Assembly: GCA_013816585.1 (NCBI GenBank)
Contig: JACDEE010000005.1
Coordinates: 100,966 to 164,965, forward strand
Length of the DNA stretch: 64,000 bases
Source of the DNA: Sphingosinicella sp.
GTDB taxonomy: Bacteria > Pseudomonadota > Alphaproteobacteria > Sphingomonadales > Sphingomonadaceae
Reading direction: 5' to 3'
In this document: in pieces, positions 47,529 to 54,383 of the stretch
How the letters are laid out: every line of letters starts with the position of its first letter
How positions within the stretch are numbered: the first letter of the stretch is position 1
Translations under genes and position numbers: made by a program
The notes under the pieces: generated by a model
What the model was told of the DNA's origin: nothing
Databases searched by the model: none
What the model saw: only the letters and a program-made list of their open reading frames with translations

Positions 47529-47930
47529 ATGCGTCATCTTGCTTCCATCATCGTGGGGACAATGCTCCTCACTTCCTCACCTGTCGGAGCGGCCTCTCGC
47601 CCTTCTCCCGAAGCGAAGCTGGCCAAGGCGCTCGAGGGCCGCGTCGCGGGAGAACCGATCGACTGCGTCAACCTGCATAATATCCGTTCCAGCACGATCA
47701 TCGACGGGACGGCTATCCTCTATAAGGCCGGCAACACGGTCTACGTGAACTATCCTCGCTCCGGCCGGGAGTCGCTGAACCAATGGGACGCCCTGGTGAC
47801 CCGGACGCCATCGACGCGCCTCTGCAGCATCGACGTCGTCCAGACCGTCGACCTGCAGTCGCGGATGATGACGGGTCTCGTTTTCCTTGGCGAATTTGTG
47901 CCCTATCGCAAGGTCAAGGCCGCCGATTAA
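47529..47930 (+). CDS. Secreted hypothetical protein
   Basis: A 133-aa protein with a signal peptide (cleavage after about residue 21, GAAS). The mature part has two cysteines (IDCVNLHN and RLCSIDVV), a possible disulphide, and the motif VQTVDLQSRMMTGL. No family name known to me, but such proteins recur in sphingomonads. GGAGG lies 8 bases before the ATG. A strong terminator follows. Confidence 0.75.
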   Translation: MRHLASIIVGTMLLTSSPVGAASRPSPEAKLAKALEGRVAGEPIDCVNLHNIRSSTIIDGTAILYKAGNTVYVNYPRSGRESLNQWDALVTRTPSTRLCSIDVVQTVDLQSRMMTGLVFLGEFVPYRKVKAAD

Positions 47931-47958
47931 GGACAAGTCTTCGCGGTCTCCGTCAAAG

Positions 47959-47990
47959 AAAGCGCCCCGGCCACAAGACCGGGGCGCTTT
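47959..47990. terminator. Strong bidirectional terminator
   Basis: A perfect 12-bp stem AAAGCGCCCCGG/CCGGGGCGCTTT with an 8-base loop. On the plus strand CTTTTTG follows the T-ended arm. On the minus strand the arm runs on into TTTCTTTGAC, so it can end transcripts from both 47529-47930 and the convergent ahpD. Confidence 0.92.
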
Positions 47991-48014
47991 CTTTTTGTCT
48001 CGTGAAGAGCGGGC

Positions 48015-48533
48015 TTAAAGCGTCGCGTGAACGGTCGCGACGGCCTTCACCACTGCGCCGATGCGGGCGGCGGCTTGGATGGTTTCGGCATTCACCCCAT
48101 GCTGCTGCAAGATGCGTTCGTGGCTGTCGATGCACATGCCGCAGCCGTTCATCGCGCTCACAGCCAGGCTGAACAATTCGAAATCGTCCTTTTCGATACC
48201 CGGATTGCCGATCACGTTCATTCTGAGCTTGGCCGGAAGCGTGCCATATTCCGGATTGGAGGCCAGATGCACGAAGCGATAATAGACGTTGTTCATCGCC
48301 ATAATCGCTGCCGCAGCCCGGGCCGCATTGGCCGCCTCTGGCGATAATTTGCCTTCGGCCTCCGCTTCGACCGCCGCCACGATTGGGCGGTAGCCGCTGC
48401 CGTGGGCGCAAGCGAGCAACAGACCATATTTGCGCTGGTCGCCCAGCATCTGATCCGACAGCAGCGACGAGACGTTTAGGCGAAGATCCTTCGCATAATC
48501 GGGCAGCGTCTCTGCAAGTTCCTTGAGCGACAT
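48015..48533 (-). CDS. ahpD: AhpD-type alkyl hydroperoxidase
   Basis: A 172-residue AhpD. The CxxC redox pair is in MNGCGMCIDSHERIL near residue 130; the N-terminal half is LAETLPDYAKDLRLNVSS and NPEYGTLPAKLRMN. The protein should reduce or regenerate AhpC. It follows ahpC on the minus strand but a strong terminator sits between them, so expression may depend on readthrough. Confidence 0.93.
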   Translation of the reverse strand: MSLKELAETLPDYAKDLRLNVSSLLSDQMLGDQRKYGLLLACAHGSGYRPIVAAVEAEAEGKLSPEAANAARAAAAIMAMNNVYYRFVHLASNPEYGTLPAKLRMNVIGNPGIEKDDFELFSLAVSAMNGCGMCIDSHERILQQHGVNAETIQAAARIGAVVKAVATVHATL

Positions 48534-48578
48534 CCCTTATGTTCCTTTTGATTTGCGCCGCTGGAACGACGCCACGAT

Positions 48579-48618
48579 AAAAAAGGGGCGCGGGGAGGAT
48601 CACCCCTCCCCGCGCCCC
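48579..48618 (-). terminator. Intercistronic terminator between ahpC and ahpD
   Basis: On the minus strand, a 14-bp perfect stem (GGGGCGCGGGGAGG with CCTCCCCGCGCCCC) and a 6-base loop are followed by TTTTTTATCG. This is a near-ideal intrinsic terminator downstream of ahpC, 46-85 bases before the ahpD start. It implies strong ahpC output with lower ahpD through readthrough. Confidence 0.9.
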
Positions 48619-48637
48619 TGCCGAACCGCTTGGGGGC

Positions 48638-49177
48638 TTAAGCAGCTGGTCTCAGAGGTTCCTGGCCTTCCTGCCAGTTGCAGGGGCAAAGCTCGTCGGT
48701 CTGGAGCGCGTCCAATATGCGGAGCGTCTCGTGCGGGTTGCGCCCGACATTCAGGCCGTTGACGGTGACGTGCTGGATCACATTGTCGGGATCGACGATG
48801 AAGGTGGCGCGATAGGCAACACCTGCGTCCGGAGCGATGATGCCGAGCGCATCGGCCAGTTCCTTCTTGTTATCGGCGATCCAGGGAAAATCCGCGGCGG
48901 CGAGGCGCTCGTCAGCCTTGCGCCAGGCGTGGTGCACGAAATCCGTATCGGTGGAGGCGCCGATCAGCACCGCATCGCGATCGTCGAAATCGCCCTTCAG
49001 GTCGCCATAGCCGATAATCTCGGTCGGGCAGACGAAGGTGAAATCCTTTGGCCAGTAAAACAGGATCTTCCACTTGCCGTTGGTGTCGCCCAGGTTGATC
49101 GTCTCGCCGCCGGGGAGCGCGCTGCCCTGCTGGACGGAGAGGGTAAGGGAAGGAAGGTTGTCGCCTACGGTCAGCAT
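48638..49177 (-). CDS. ahpC: Peroxiredoxin AhpC
   Basis: A 179-aa 2-Cys peroxiredoxin. The peroxidatic cysteine is Cys50 in DFTFVCPTE. The resolving cysteine is in the C-terminal DELCPCNWQEG, where a CPC pair (Cys164/Cys166) replaces the usual VCP. ATG at 49177; frame extension upstream covers the intergenic operator. Its neighbours are divergent oxyR and downstream ahpD. Confidence 0.94.
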   Translation of the reverse strand: MLTVGDNLPSLTLSVQQGSALPGGETINLGDTNGKWKILFYWPKDFTFVCPTEIIGYGDLKGDFDDRDAVLIGASTDTDFVHHAWRKADERLAAADFPWIADNKKELADALGIIAPDAGVAYRATFIVDPDNVIQHVTVNGLNVGRNPHETLRILDALQTDELCPCNWQEGQEPLRPAA

Positions 49178-49256
49178 GGGATTCTCCTGTTCGTGTTCTG
49201 AATTGTTGGTGGCGATGATGCCCGCGAAACGGACATATAGGGACTGGTTTCCATCG

Positions 49257-49285
49257 ATCAAATTGATTAGATCATGAATATTGAT
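49257..49285. promoter_or_regulatory. Candidate OxyR operator
   Basis: In the 119-bp gap between ahpC and oxyR, an AT-rich palindromic stretch reads ATCA-AAT-TGAT (49257-49267) and ATCA-N7-TGAT (49271-49285), about 14 bp apart. OxyR binds four spaced ATAG-like half-elements; the match to that pattern is only approximate. Position 12 bp before the oxyR start suits negative autoregulation. Confidence 0.45.
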
Positions 49286-49296
49286 CGAGGGAGTCA

Positions 49297-50193
49297 ATGA
49301 GTACGTACCCGCCCACGTTGAAGCAGCTTCAATATTTGGTGGCGCTGAAAGACCACGGACATTTCGGCAGGGCGGCCGAAAGCTGCTTCGTCACGCAATC
49401 CACTTTGTCGGCGGGGTTGAGAGAGCTGGAATCGCTGATCGGAGTGACGTTGGTCGAGCGGACCCGGCGCGTGGTCCGCTTCACGCCGCTCGGCATCCGG
49501 ATCGCGGAAAAGGCGCAGCGCATATTAAGCGAGGCCGAAGAGCTTGCGGACATGGCGCGCGCCGCGGGCAAGCCTCTGTCCGGCGAATTGAGGATGAGCG
49601 TCATCCCAACCATTGCCCCCTTCCTCTTGCCGCGCCTGCTTCCGAAGCTTCGCCAGCAATGGCCTGACCTCAAACTCTACCTCCGCGAAGAGCCGAGCCA
49701 AGCGGCCTGCGATTCGCTGCATCGCGGACAGGCCGACTGCGTGTTGCTGGCGCTTCCCTACGCCTGCGGCGACGTCGACAGTGCGGAGCTGTTCGACGAC
49801 CATTTGTACATCGCCTTCCCGCCAGGCGGCGAACCTCCCCCGGGCAAGGTCACCCCCGCCGCGATCGACGAAACCAAATTGCTGCTGCTCGAGGACGGCC
49901 ATTGTCTGAAGGACCATGCGCTCGCCGCCTGCAACCGGCCCGAGCTTCGCGCAGGAGCGACGATGATGGGCACATCGCTCCACACCCTCATCCAGATGGT
50001 CGATAATGGTCTTGGCCTCACCATGGTGCCCAGGATGGCCCTGGACGCGGGCCTGCTGGACGGCACCCGGATAGTCGCCCGCCCGCTGGACGCCGATCAC
50101 CCAGCCCGCCGCATCGCCTTGGTGTGGCGGAAGAATTCGCCGCGGGAGAAGGAATTTCGGCTGCTCGCCGACGCACTGAAGGCGGCCGCCTGA
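49297..50193 (+). CDS. oxyR: OxyR, peroxide-sensing LysR regulator
   Basis: LysR-type activator of the peroxide response. The 298 aa have the winged helix-turn-helix LKQLQYLVALKDHGHFGRAA and TQSTLSAGLRELE. The redox cysteines are Cys203 and Cys212 in DGHCLKDHALAAC, the exact 9-residue spacing of Cys199/Cys208 in E. coli OxyR. It is divergent from ahpC. Confidence 0.95.
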   Translation: MSTYPPTLKQLQYLVALKDHGHFGRAAESCFVTQSTLSAGLRELESLIGVTLVERTRRVVRFTPLGIRIAEKAQRILSEAEELADMARAAGKPLSGELRMSVIPTIAPFLLPRLLPKLRQQWPDLKLYLREEPSQAACDSLHRGQADCVLLALPYACGDVDSAELFDDHLYIAFPPGGEPPPGKVTPAAIDETKLLLLEDGHCLKDHALAACNRPELRAGATMMGTSLHTLIQMVDNGLGLTMVPRMALDAGLLDGTRIVARPLDADHPARRIALVWRKNSPREKEFRLLADALKAAA

Positions 50194-50195
50194 AA

Positions 50196-50210
50196 TATAA
50201 TTTGTATAAT
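50196..50210 (+). promoter_or_regulatory. Two consensus -10 boxes
   Basis: Two exact TATAAT hexamers (50196-50201 and 50205-50210), 9 bp apart, start 3 bases after the oxyR stop. They are upstream of the ATGA-linked ORF chain and are unusual in this GC-rich genome. I saw no clear -35 for either. Confidence 0.5.
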
Positions 50211-50260
50211 AGGCTTTCATATGTTCTGACTATGTTCCACCACAACCATAAGGGGGACAT

Positions 50261-50302
50261 ATGCAAATGAATGCCGCTTACTCGCCTGCAGTGTTCCGAT
50301 GA
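50261..50302 (+). CDS. Thirteen-codon leader ORF
   Basis: The ORF encodes MQMNAAYSPAVFR. It has a strong ribosome binding site (AAGGGGG, 5 bases before the ATG) and ends in a TGA that overlaps the ATG of the following ORF (ATGA at 50299-50302). Its size and the coupling suggest a translated leader peptide that feeds ribosomes into the next gene. Confidence 0.45.
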   Translation: MQMNAAYSPAVFR

Positions 50303-50637
50303 AGGAGGGGCTTTTCGCGTCACGCCGTCGGGGGCCGAATAGTTTGTCTGCAACACGCTCGATCAGAATTCCTCTACCACTTTATGGTATTCCGCCCGGT
50401 TATCGAACGGATCCGATGGATCCCAGCCAACGTTACGTCCGAAACGGAAACGGGCAGCGCGTCCTTAACCCTGTCTATCAGGGAGAGATTCGGGATTTCC
50501 GATTCAACAGATGCGGCATTGCCGGAGATTTTGTGACTATCGCGGGCAGCGCTGCCTCCCCTGTTCTGCGGACCATCGGCCCACTGGTCGGAATTAGTGG
50601 CAAGACCCTGCGAGAATTATGTTCGGGCGCTCGATGA
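50299..50637 (+). CDS. Hypothetical protein coupled to a leader ORF
   Basis: A 112-residue protein with no recognised domain. It is rich in Arg/Gly/Ser with a central RYVRNGNGQRVLNPVYQG region and a final short hydrophobic segment (PVLRTIGPLVGISG). It shares ATGA with both the 13-codon leader before it and the membrane ORF after it (50634-50637). The overlap architecture at both ends argues for a real translated gene. A possible GGAGGGG ribosome binding site is within its own first codons. Confidence 0.45.
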   Translation: MKEGLFASRRRGPNSLSATRSIRIPLPLYGIPPGYRTDPMDPSQRYVRNGNGQRVLNPVYQGEIRDFRFNRCGIAGDFVTIAGSAASPVLRTIGPLVGISGKTLRELCSGAR

Positions 50638-50885
50638 GCCGCAAGAAACAAAACTATCTTTCGCTCGCGATCATCCTGGTCGGAATTATCCTTTTCATAC
50701 ACTCCTGTATAAATGGAGAGCCGGACTTTCTTTTACTAGCCGTCATGCTGGCGGCGCTCATCCCAATCATATGGGAAAATGTTCAAAGCATGGGGGCTGC
50801 AAGCCTGGACGACGAAGTGCTCGAGCTGGATTCAGGCTTCGCAATTGGTGGGAAAAGAGCCGAGGATCACACCGAAATTTTGTAA
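50634..50885 (+). CDS. Small two-helix membrane protein
   Basis: An 83-aa protein with two predicted helices (LSLAIILVGIILFIHSC, and DFLLLAVMLAALIPIIW) and an acidic soluble tail. It has no recognised family. The ATG at 50634 overlaps the previous stop as ATGA; a longer frame starts at 50619. Base composition is lower in GC than the flanking housekeeping genes, consistent with an accessory insertion. Confidence 0.55.
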   Translation: MSRKKQNYLSLAIILVGIILFIHSCINGEPDFLLLAVMLAALIPIIWENVQSMGAASLDDEVLELDSGFAIGGKRAEDHTEIL

Positions 50886-51026
50886 TCGCAGCAGGCCTCT
50901 CCGGGGGCCGATCAGGTGCTGGATTTGTTAATCCATACGTTGAGCCATTCCCCACTGACGCCGACCGGCAAATCTGCTGGCTGCGACGGCCGCCCTGCGG
51001 TAGACTGCCGCGACAGGAGTTATAGC

Positions 51027-52034
51027 ATGACCAGGCGGTTGTTCCGAAATCTGATTTGCGCTTCGGCGCTGACGCTGACGGCGGGCGCGCCGTTGAGCGG
51101 ACAGTCGGTTGGCGATCCGCCCGCGGTGGGGACGGCGCCAGCGTCGGCGCAGGATGTGGCCGACAATTTCGCCTTCGAAAAGGTGAAGGGCGACAGGATG
51201 ACGGTCCCGGTCAGCATCGACGGCAAGGGGCCCTATCGCTTCCTGGTCGATACCGGCGCTGAGCGGACTGTGATTTCGGAGGAGTTGGCGCGCGAATTGT
51301 CGCTGGGGGCCGGCGCCGATGCGCGCATGCATACTATGAGCGGGGTTGGTACTGTCGAAACCGTGATCATCCCGAAGCTGAAGGTAAGCGCCAGGACGGT
51401 GAAGGGCATCAACGCTCCAGCCTTGTCCCGCTATCATCTGGGCGCCGAAGGAATGCTGGGCGTGGACAGCCTGCAAACGCAGCGCGTCCTGTTCGACTTC
51501 GTCAAGAATACCATGACCGTCTCGCCTTCGCGCCTCAACGAGGAAAGAACCGATCCCGACACGATCGTCGTCACCGCGCGCAGCAAGTTCGGCCGGCTGA
51601 TCCTGGCCGATGCGCGCGCCGATGGGCAGAAAGTATGGGTGATCATCGACACCGGGTCGCAAGTGTCGATCGGCAACGAAGCGCTGCGCCGCAAGCTCGC
51701 CAAGAAGAAAAGATTGGCCCCCACCGTCCCCATCGAACTGATCAGCGTTACGGGCGGCGTGGTGAAGGCCGATTATACCAAGATTAGCGGCCTCATCATG
51801 GGCGGCGTGACCCTGACTGACATGCCGATTGCCTTTGCGGACGTGCATCCGTTCCGGAAGCTTGGTCTTACCGACCAGCCGGCCTTGCTGCTGGGAATGG
51901 ACGCGCTGGGCGTGTTCGACCGGGTCTCCGTTGATTTCGCCAATCGCAAGGTCCGCTTCGCCATACCCGATGCTATGAACCGGGATGCGACGCGAATGGC
52001 CGCTTTAGACCCAGCGGTTTCCGCCGTCCGTTAG
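51027..52034 (+). CDS. Tandem retropepsin-like aspartic protease family protein
   Basis: A 335-residue secreted protein (signal peptide ending near GAPLSGQ). It carries two retropepsin-type halves: FLVDTGAERT (Asp75-Thr-Gly) in the first and VIIDTGSQVS (Asp208-Thr-Gly) in the second, each followed by the hydrophobic-Gly flap pattern (AEGMLGVDSL; ALLLGMDALG). Retroviral proteases and PerP-like proteins are single domain and dimerise. Here both catalytic DTG motifs are on one chain, so it could act as an intramolecular dimer. Substrate unknown. Confidence 0.83.
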   Translation: MTRRLFRNLICASALTLTAGAPLSGQSVGDPPAVGTAPASAQDVADNFAFEKVKGDRMTVPVSIDGKGPYRFLVDTGAERTVISEELARELSLGAGADARMHTMSGVGTVETVIIPKLKVSARTVKGINAPALSRYHLGAEGMLGVDSLQTQRVLFDFVKNTMTVSPSRLNEERTDPDTIVVTARSKFGRLILADARADGQKVWVIIDTGSQVSIGNEALRRKLAKKKRLAPTVPIELISVTGGVVKADYTKISGLIMGGVTLTDMPIAFADVHPFRKLGLTDQPALLLGMDALGVFDRVSVDFANRKVRFAIPDAMNRDATRMAALDPAVSAVR

Positions 52035-52086
52035 AATTTCCTTCACGCCAGAAGGGCGCGGGTCTTCGTCTGCTCGAGCTTGCGCG

Positions 52087-52653
52087 TCAGTCCATGTGCC
52101 GAAGGCCGACGCGAAGATAATCCCAGCCGGTAACCAGGGTCAGCATCGCCGCCGCCCAGAGGCTGACTATCCCCACTTCGTGCACCCAGGGCCATTGCGG
52201 CACCGCGCCGCCCAGGATCAAGGCGCCGAGCGCGACCAGCTGAAACGTCGTCTTCCATTTGGCGAGCTTGCTGACCGGCACCGACACCTGGAGTGTCGCC
52301 AGGAATTCCCGGAGGCCCGATACGGTGATCTCGCGCAGCAGGATGACGAGCGCCGCGATGATGTGGAATCCGTGGATTACCGGCTCGCCGCTCGCCGCGC
52401 GGCTCGACACCAGCATCACGATTACCGCGACCACCATGATCTTGTCGGCAATCGGATCGAGGAAGATGCCCAGCCTGGAAACCGCGCCCTGCGCGCGCGC
52501 CAGATAACCGTCGAAATAATCGGTGATCCCGACCAGGCAATAAAGCACGAAGATGATCGCGTAATCGAACCAGCTCGGCTTCCACAAAAGGAAGACCAGC
52601 AAGGGCACCGCGAAGATGCGCGACAGGGTGAGGATGTTCGGAACCGTCAGCAT
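52087..52653 (-). CDS. pgsA: CDP-diacylglycerol-glycerol-3-phosphate 3-phosphatidyltransferase
   Basis: Makes phosphatidylglycerol phosphate. The 188 residues begin MLTVPNILTLSRI. The CDP-alcohol phosphotransferase signature is complete: DGYLARAQGAVSRLGIFLDP with DPIADK giving the DG-x2-AR-x8-G-x3-D-x3-D spacing. Several transmembrane helices are present. ATG at 52653. It diverges from an LplT-like transporter gene 97 bp away. Confidence 0.94.
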   Translation of the reverse strand: MLTVPNILTLSRIFAVPLLVFLLWKPSWFDYAIIFVLYCLVGITDYFDGYLARAQGAVSRLGIFLDPIADKIMVVAVIVMLVSSRAASGEPVIHGFHIIAALVILLREITVSGLREFLATLQVSVPVSKLAKWKTTFQLVALGALILGGAVPQWPWVHEVGIVSLWAAAMLTLVTGWDYLRVGLRHMD

Positions 52654-52750
52654 CGGGGACCCCTTAACGCCTAACGACGACAAATGGGAGGCCCAAGGAT
52701 TTCGCTGCGGGTTGGCAAACCCGCCGCCCAGCGTCTAACAGCCTTGCCGC

Positions 52751-54046
52751 ATGAAGGCTTCCACCAACCTGCTGAGCAAGCGCCGCTTCCTCCCCTTGTT
52801 CGCCACCCAGTTCCTGGGCGCGTTCAACGACAATCTTTTCAAGACGGCGATGGTGATCCTGGTCACCTATCACATCTATAGCGATCCGACGCAGGAGGCG
52901 ACGTTCAACGCGCTCGCCGGCGCGATCTTCATCCTGCCCTTCTTCCTGCTTTCGGCGCTTTCCGGGCAGCTCGCCGATTCCACCGACAAGGCGCGCATCA
53001 TCCGGATCGTCAAGACCGCCGAGATATTCATCATGGTCGCGGGTGCGGCCGGGCTTTTGCTGCACAATATTCCGCTGATGCTGCTCGCCTTGTTCGCGAT
53101 GGGCGTCCATTCGACCTTCTTCGGCCCGATCAAATATGCGATCCTGCCGCAGCATCTGGAAAAGGACGAAGTGCTCGGCGGCACCGGCCTGGTCGAGGCG
53201 GGAACCTATGGCGCGATCCTGCTCGGCACCATCGCCGGGGGCCTCATTCCTTCTCAATGGGCCGCGGCGGCGGTGCTGATCGTGGCCGGGATCGGCCGCC
53301 TGACCGGAGGAAAAGTGCCCCCCGCCCCGCCCGAAAGCGACGCGCCGGTGCTGAAGATGGACTGGCACATCGTCCGTTCGTCGATCACCCTGGTTTCGGC
53401 GACCCTGCATATCCCGCGGCTGTTCCTGGCCATCGCGTCGATCAGCTTCTTCTGGGCGCAAGGCGCCATCCTTGCCGCCCAATTTCCGCCTTTGGTCAAG
53501 AACGTCCTCCACGCCAACGAACAGGTGGCGACGCTCTTCCTCGCCATCTTCTCGATCGGGGTCGCCCTGGGATCGATCGTGATCAACCGGCTGCTCGCCG
53601 GTCGGGTGCTGGCCGTCTATTCCCCCGCCGCAGCGATCGCGATGGGATTGTTCGTGCTGCACCTTTACTGGAACACGCTCGGCTGGCCGGCACCCGCCGG
53701 CGAGCTGATGGACCTCGATACCTTCGTTCGCATCGGCCAGGCCGAATGGATCATGTTCGACCTGTTCGGAGTGGCGGTGGCCGGCGGCATGTTCGTGGTG
53801 CCGCTCTATGCCTTCCTCACCACCACGGTGCACAAATCGGAAACCGCGCGGACGGTGGCGGCTAACAATATCGTCAATTCGGGCGCGATGGTGCTGGCCG
53901 CGATCCTGCTGACCTTGCTGGTCCAGATCGGCGTGTCGGTCGAAGGGACATTGTTGCTGGTCGCGGTGGCGAGCATCGGCGCGGCCTGGATCGCCAGGAA
54001 ACTTCATCTGGCGTGCGACGATGGGAAATGTGGGCCCGTCAGCTGA
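52751..54046 (+). CDS. LplT-like MFS transporter
   Basis: A 431-aa transporter whose N-terminal FATQFLGAFNDNLFKTAMVI is the LplT/Aas signature of lysophospholipid flippases. It has 12 helices by hydrophobicity (for example IFILPFFLLSALSG, AAGLLLHNIPLMLLALFAMG, and the C-terminal GTLLLVAVASIGAAW). In many alphaproteobacteria this gene is fused to or beside PlsC; here no acyltransferase is attached. Lysophospholipid substrate is inferred from family only. The divergent phosphatidylglycerol synthesis gene fits a membrane-lipid theme. Confidence 0.82.
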   Translation: MKASTNLLSKRRFLPLFATQFLGAFNDNLFKTAMVILVTYHIYSDPTQEATFNALAGAIFILPFFLLSALSGQLADSTDKARIIRIVKTAEIFIMVAGAAGLLLHNIPLMLLALFAMGVHSTFFGPIKYAILPQHLEKDEVLGGTGLVEAGTYGAILLGTIAGGLIPSQWAAAAVLIVAGIGRLTGGKVPPAPPESDAPVLKMDWHIVRSSITLVSATLHIPRLFLAIASISFFWAQGAILAAQFPPLVKNVLHANEQVATLFLAIFSIGVALGSIVINRLLAGRVLAVYSPAAAIAMGLFVLHLYWNTLGWPAPAGELMDLDTFVRIGQAEWIMFDLFGVAVAGGMFVVPLYAFLTTTVHKSETARTVAANNIVNSGAMVLAAILLTLLVQIGVSVEGTLLLVAVASIGAAWIARKLHLACDDGKCGPVS

Positions 54047-54080
54047 GCTGACAAAAGGCTGAAATCACGCCGGCTGAGGA

Positions 54081-54257
54081 CTAACTGAAAAACGTCCCGA
54101 AGAAGACGAGGCCGCCGGCCAGTGAGGTCGTGAAAAGCTTCACATCGTCGGCGAACAGCGACCCGGATTGTGCCAGCGTCATAGCCGTCGCCTGAACGGC
54201 GAGGCCCGGAACGAGCTGACGGGCGCGGCGACCGATATGGGTAGCTGGACCTTGCAT
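54081..54257 (-). CDS. Small single-helix membrane protein
   Basis: A 58-aa ORF, MQGPATHIGRRARQLVPGL at the start, then SLFADDVKLFTTSLAGGLVF and FGTFFS at the C-terminus, one likely transmembrane helix. Compact proteins ending in such a helix occur in sphingomonads. Convergent with the LplT-like gene. Immediately upstream on this strand the sequence is AT-rich (54258-54310), as for a promoter. A start at residue 26 (MTLAQ) is possible. Confidence 0.5.
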   Translation of the reverse strand: MQGPATHIGRRARQLVPGLAVQATAMTLAQSGSLFADDVKLFTTSLAGGLVFFGTFFS

Positions 54258-54383
54258 GCCGATATAATTAACGATTTGTTTACCAGTTCCAATAAGGATT
54301 CGTTAACTAAGTTTGCCCGTCCCGCGATGGGACAGGTGACCAGGGCGGGGAACCGCTTGCGGGACACGCAAAAGCAGGCATAA
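54258..54383. other. AT-rich intergenic region
   Basis: The stretch around 54258-54310 contains TATAATTAACGATTTG- and GTTAACTAAG-like runs in a GC-rich genome. It likely holds the promoters for the small minus-strand protein and possibly the TPR-sulfotransferase gene. No further feature is evident. Confidence 0.4.

Noticed and set aside
52043..52585. ORF reading past the pgsA end
   Set aside because: It runs in another frame of pgsA and ends in a meaningless tail; no molybdopterin-type gene follows pgsA here.
52664..54007. Antisense ORF of 447 codons opposite the LplT-like gene
   Set aside because: It lies exactly opposite a recognised transporter and has a His/Arg/Gln-rich composition; typical of long shadow ORFs in GC-rich DNA.
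54168..54383. Seventy-one-codon ORF on the plus strand
   Set aside because: It overlaps a more protein-like minus-strand ORF, lacks a ribosome binding site and has no hydrophobic or family pattern.
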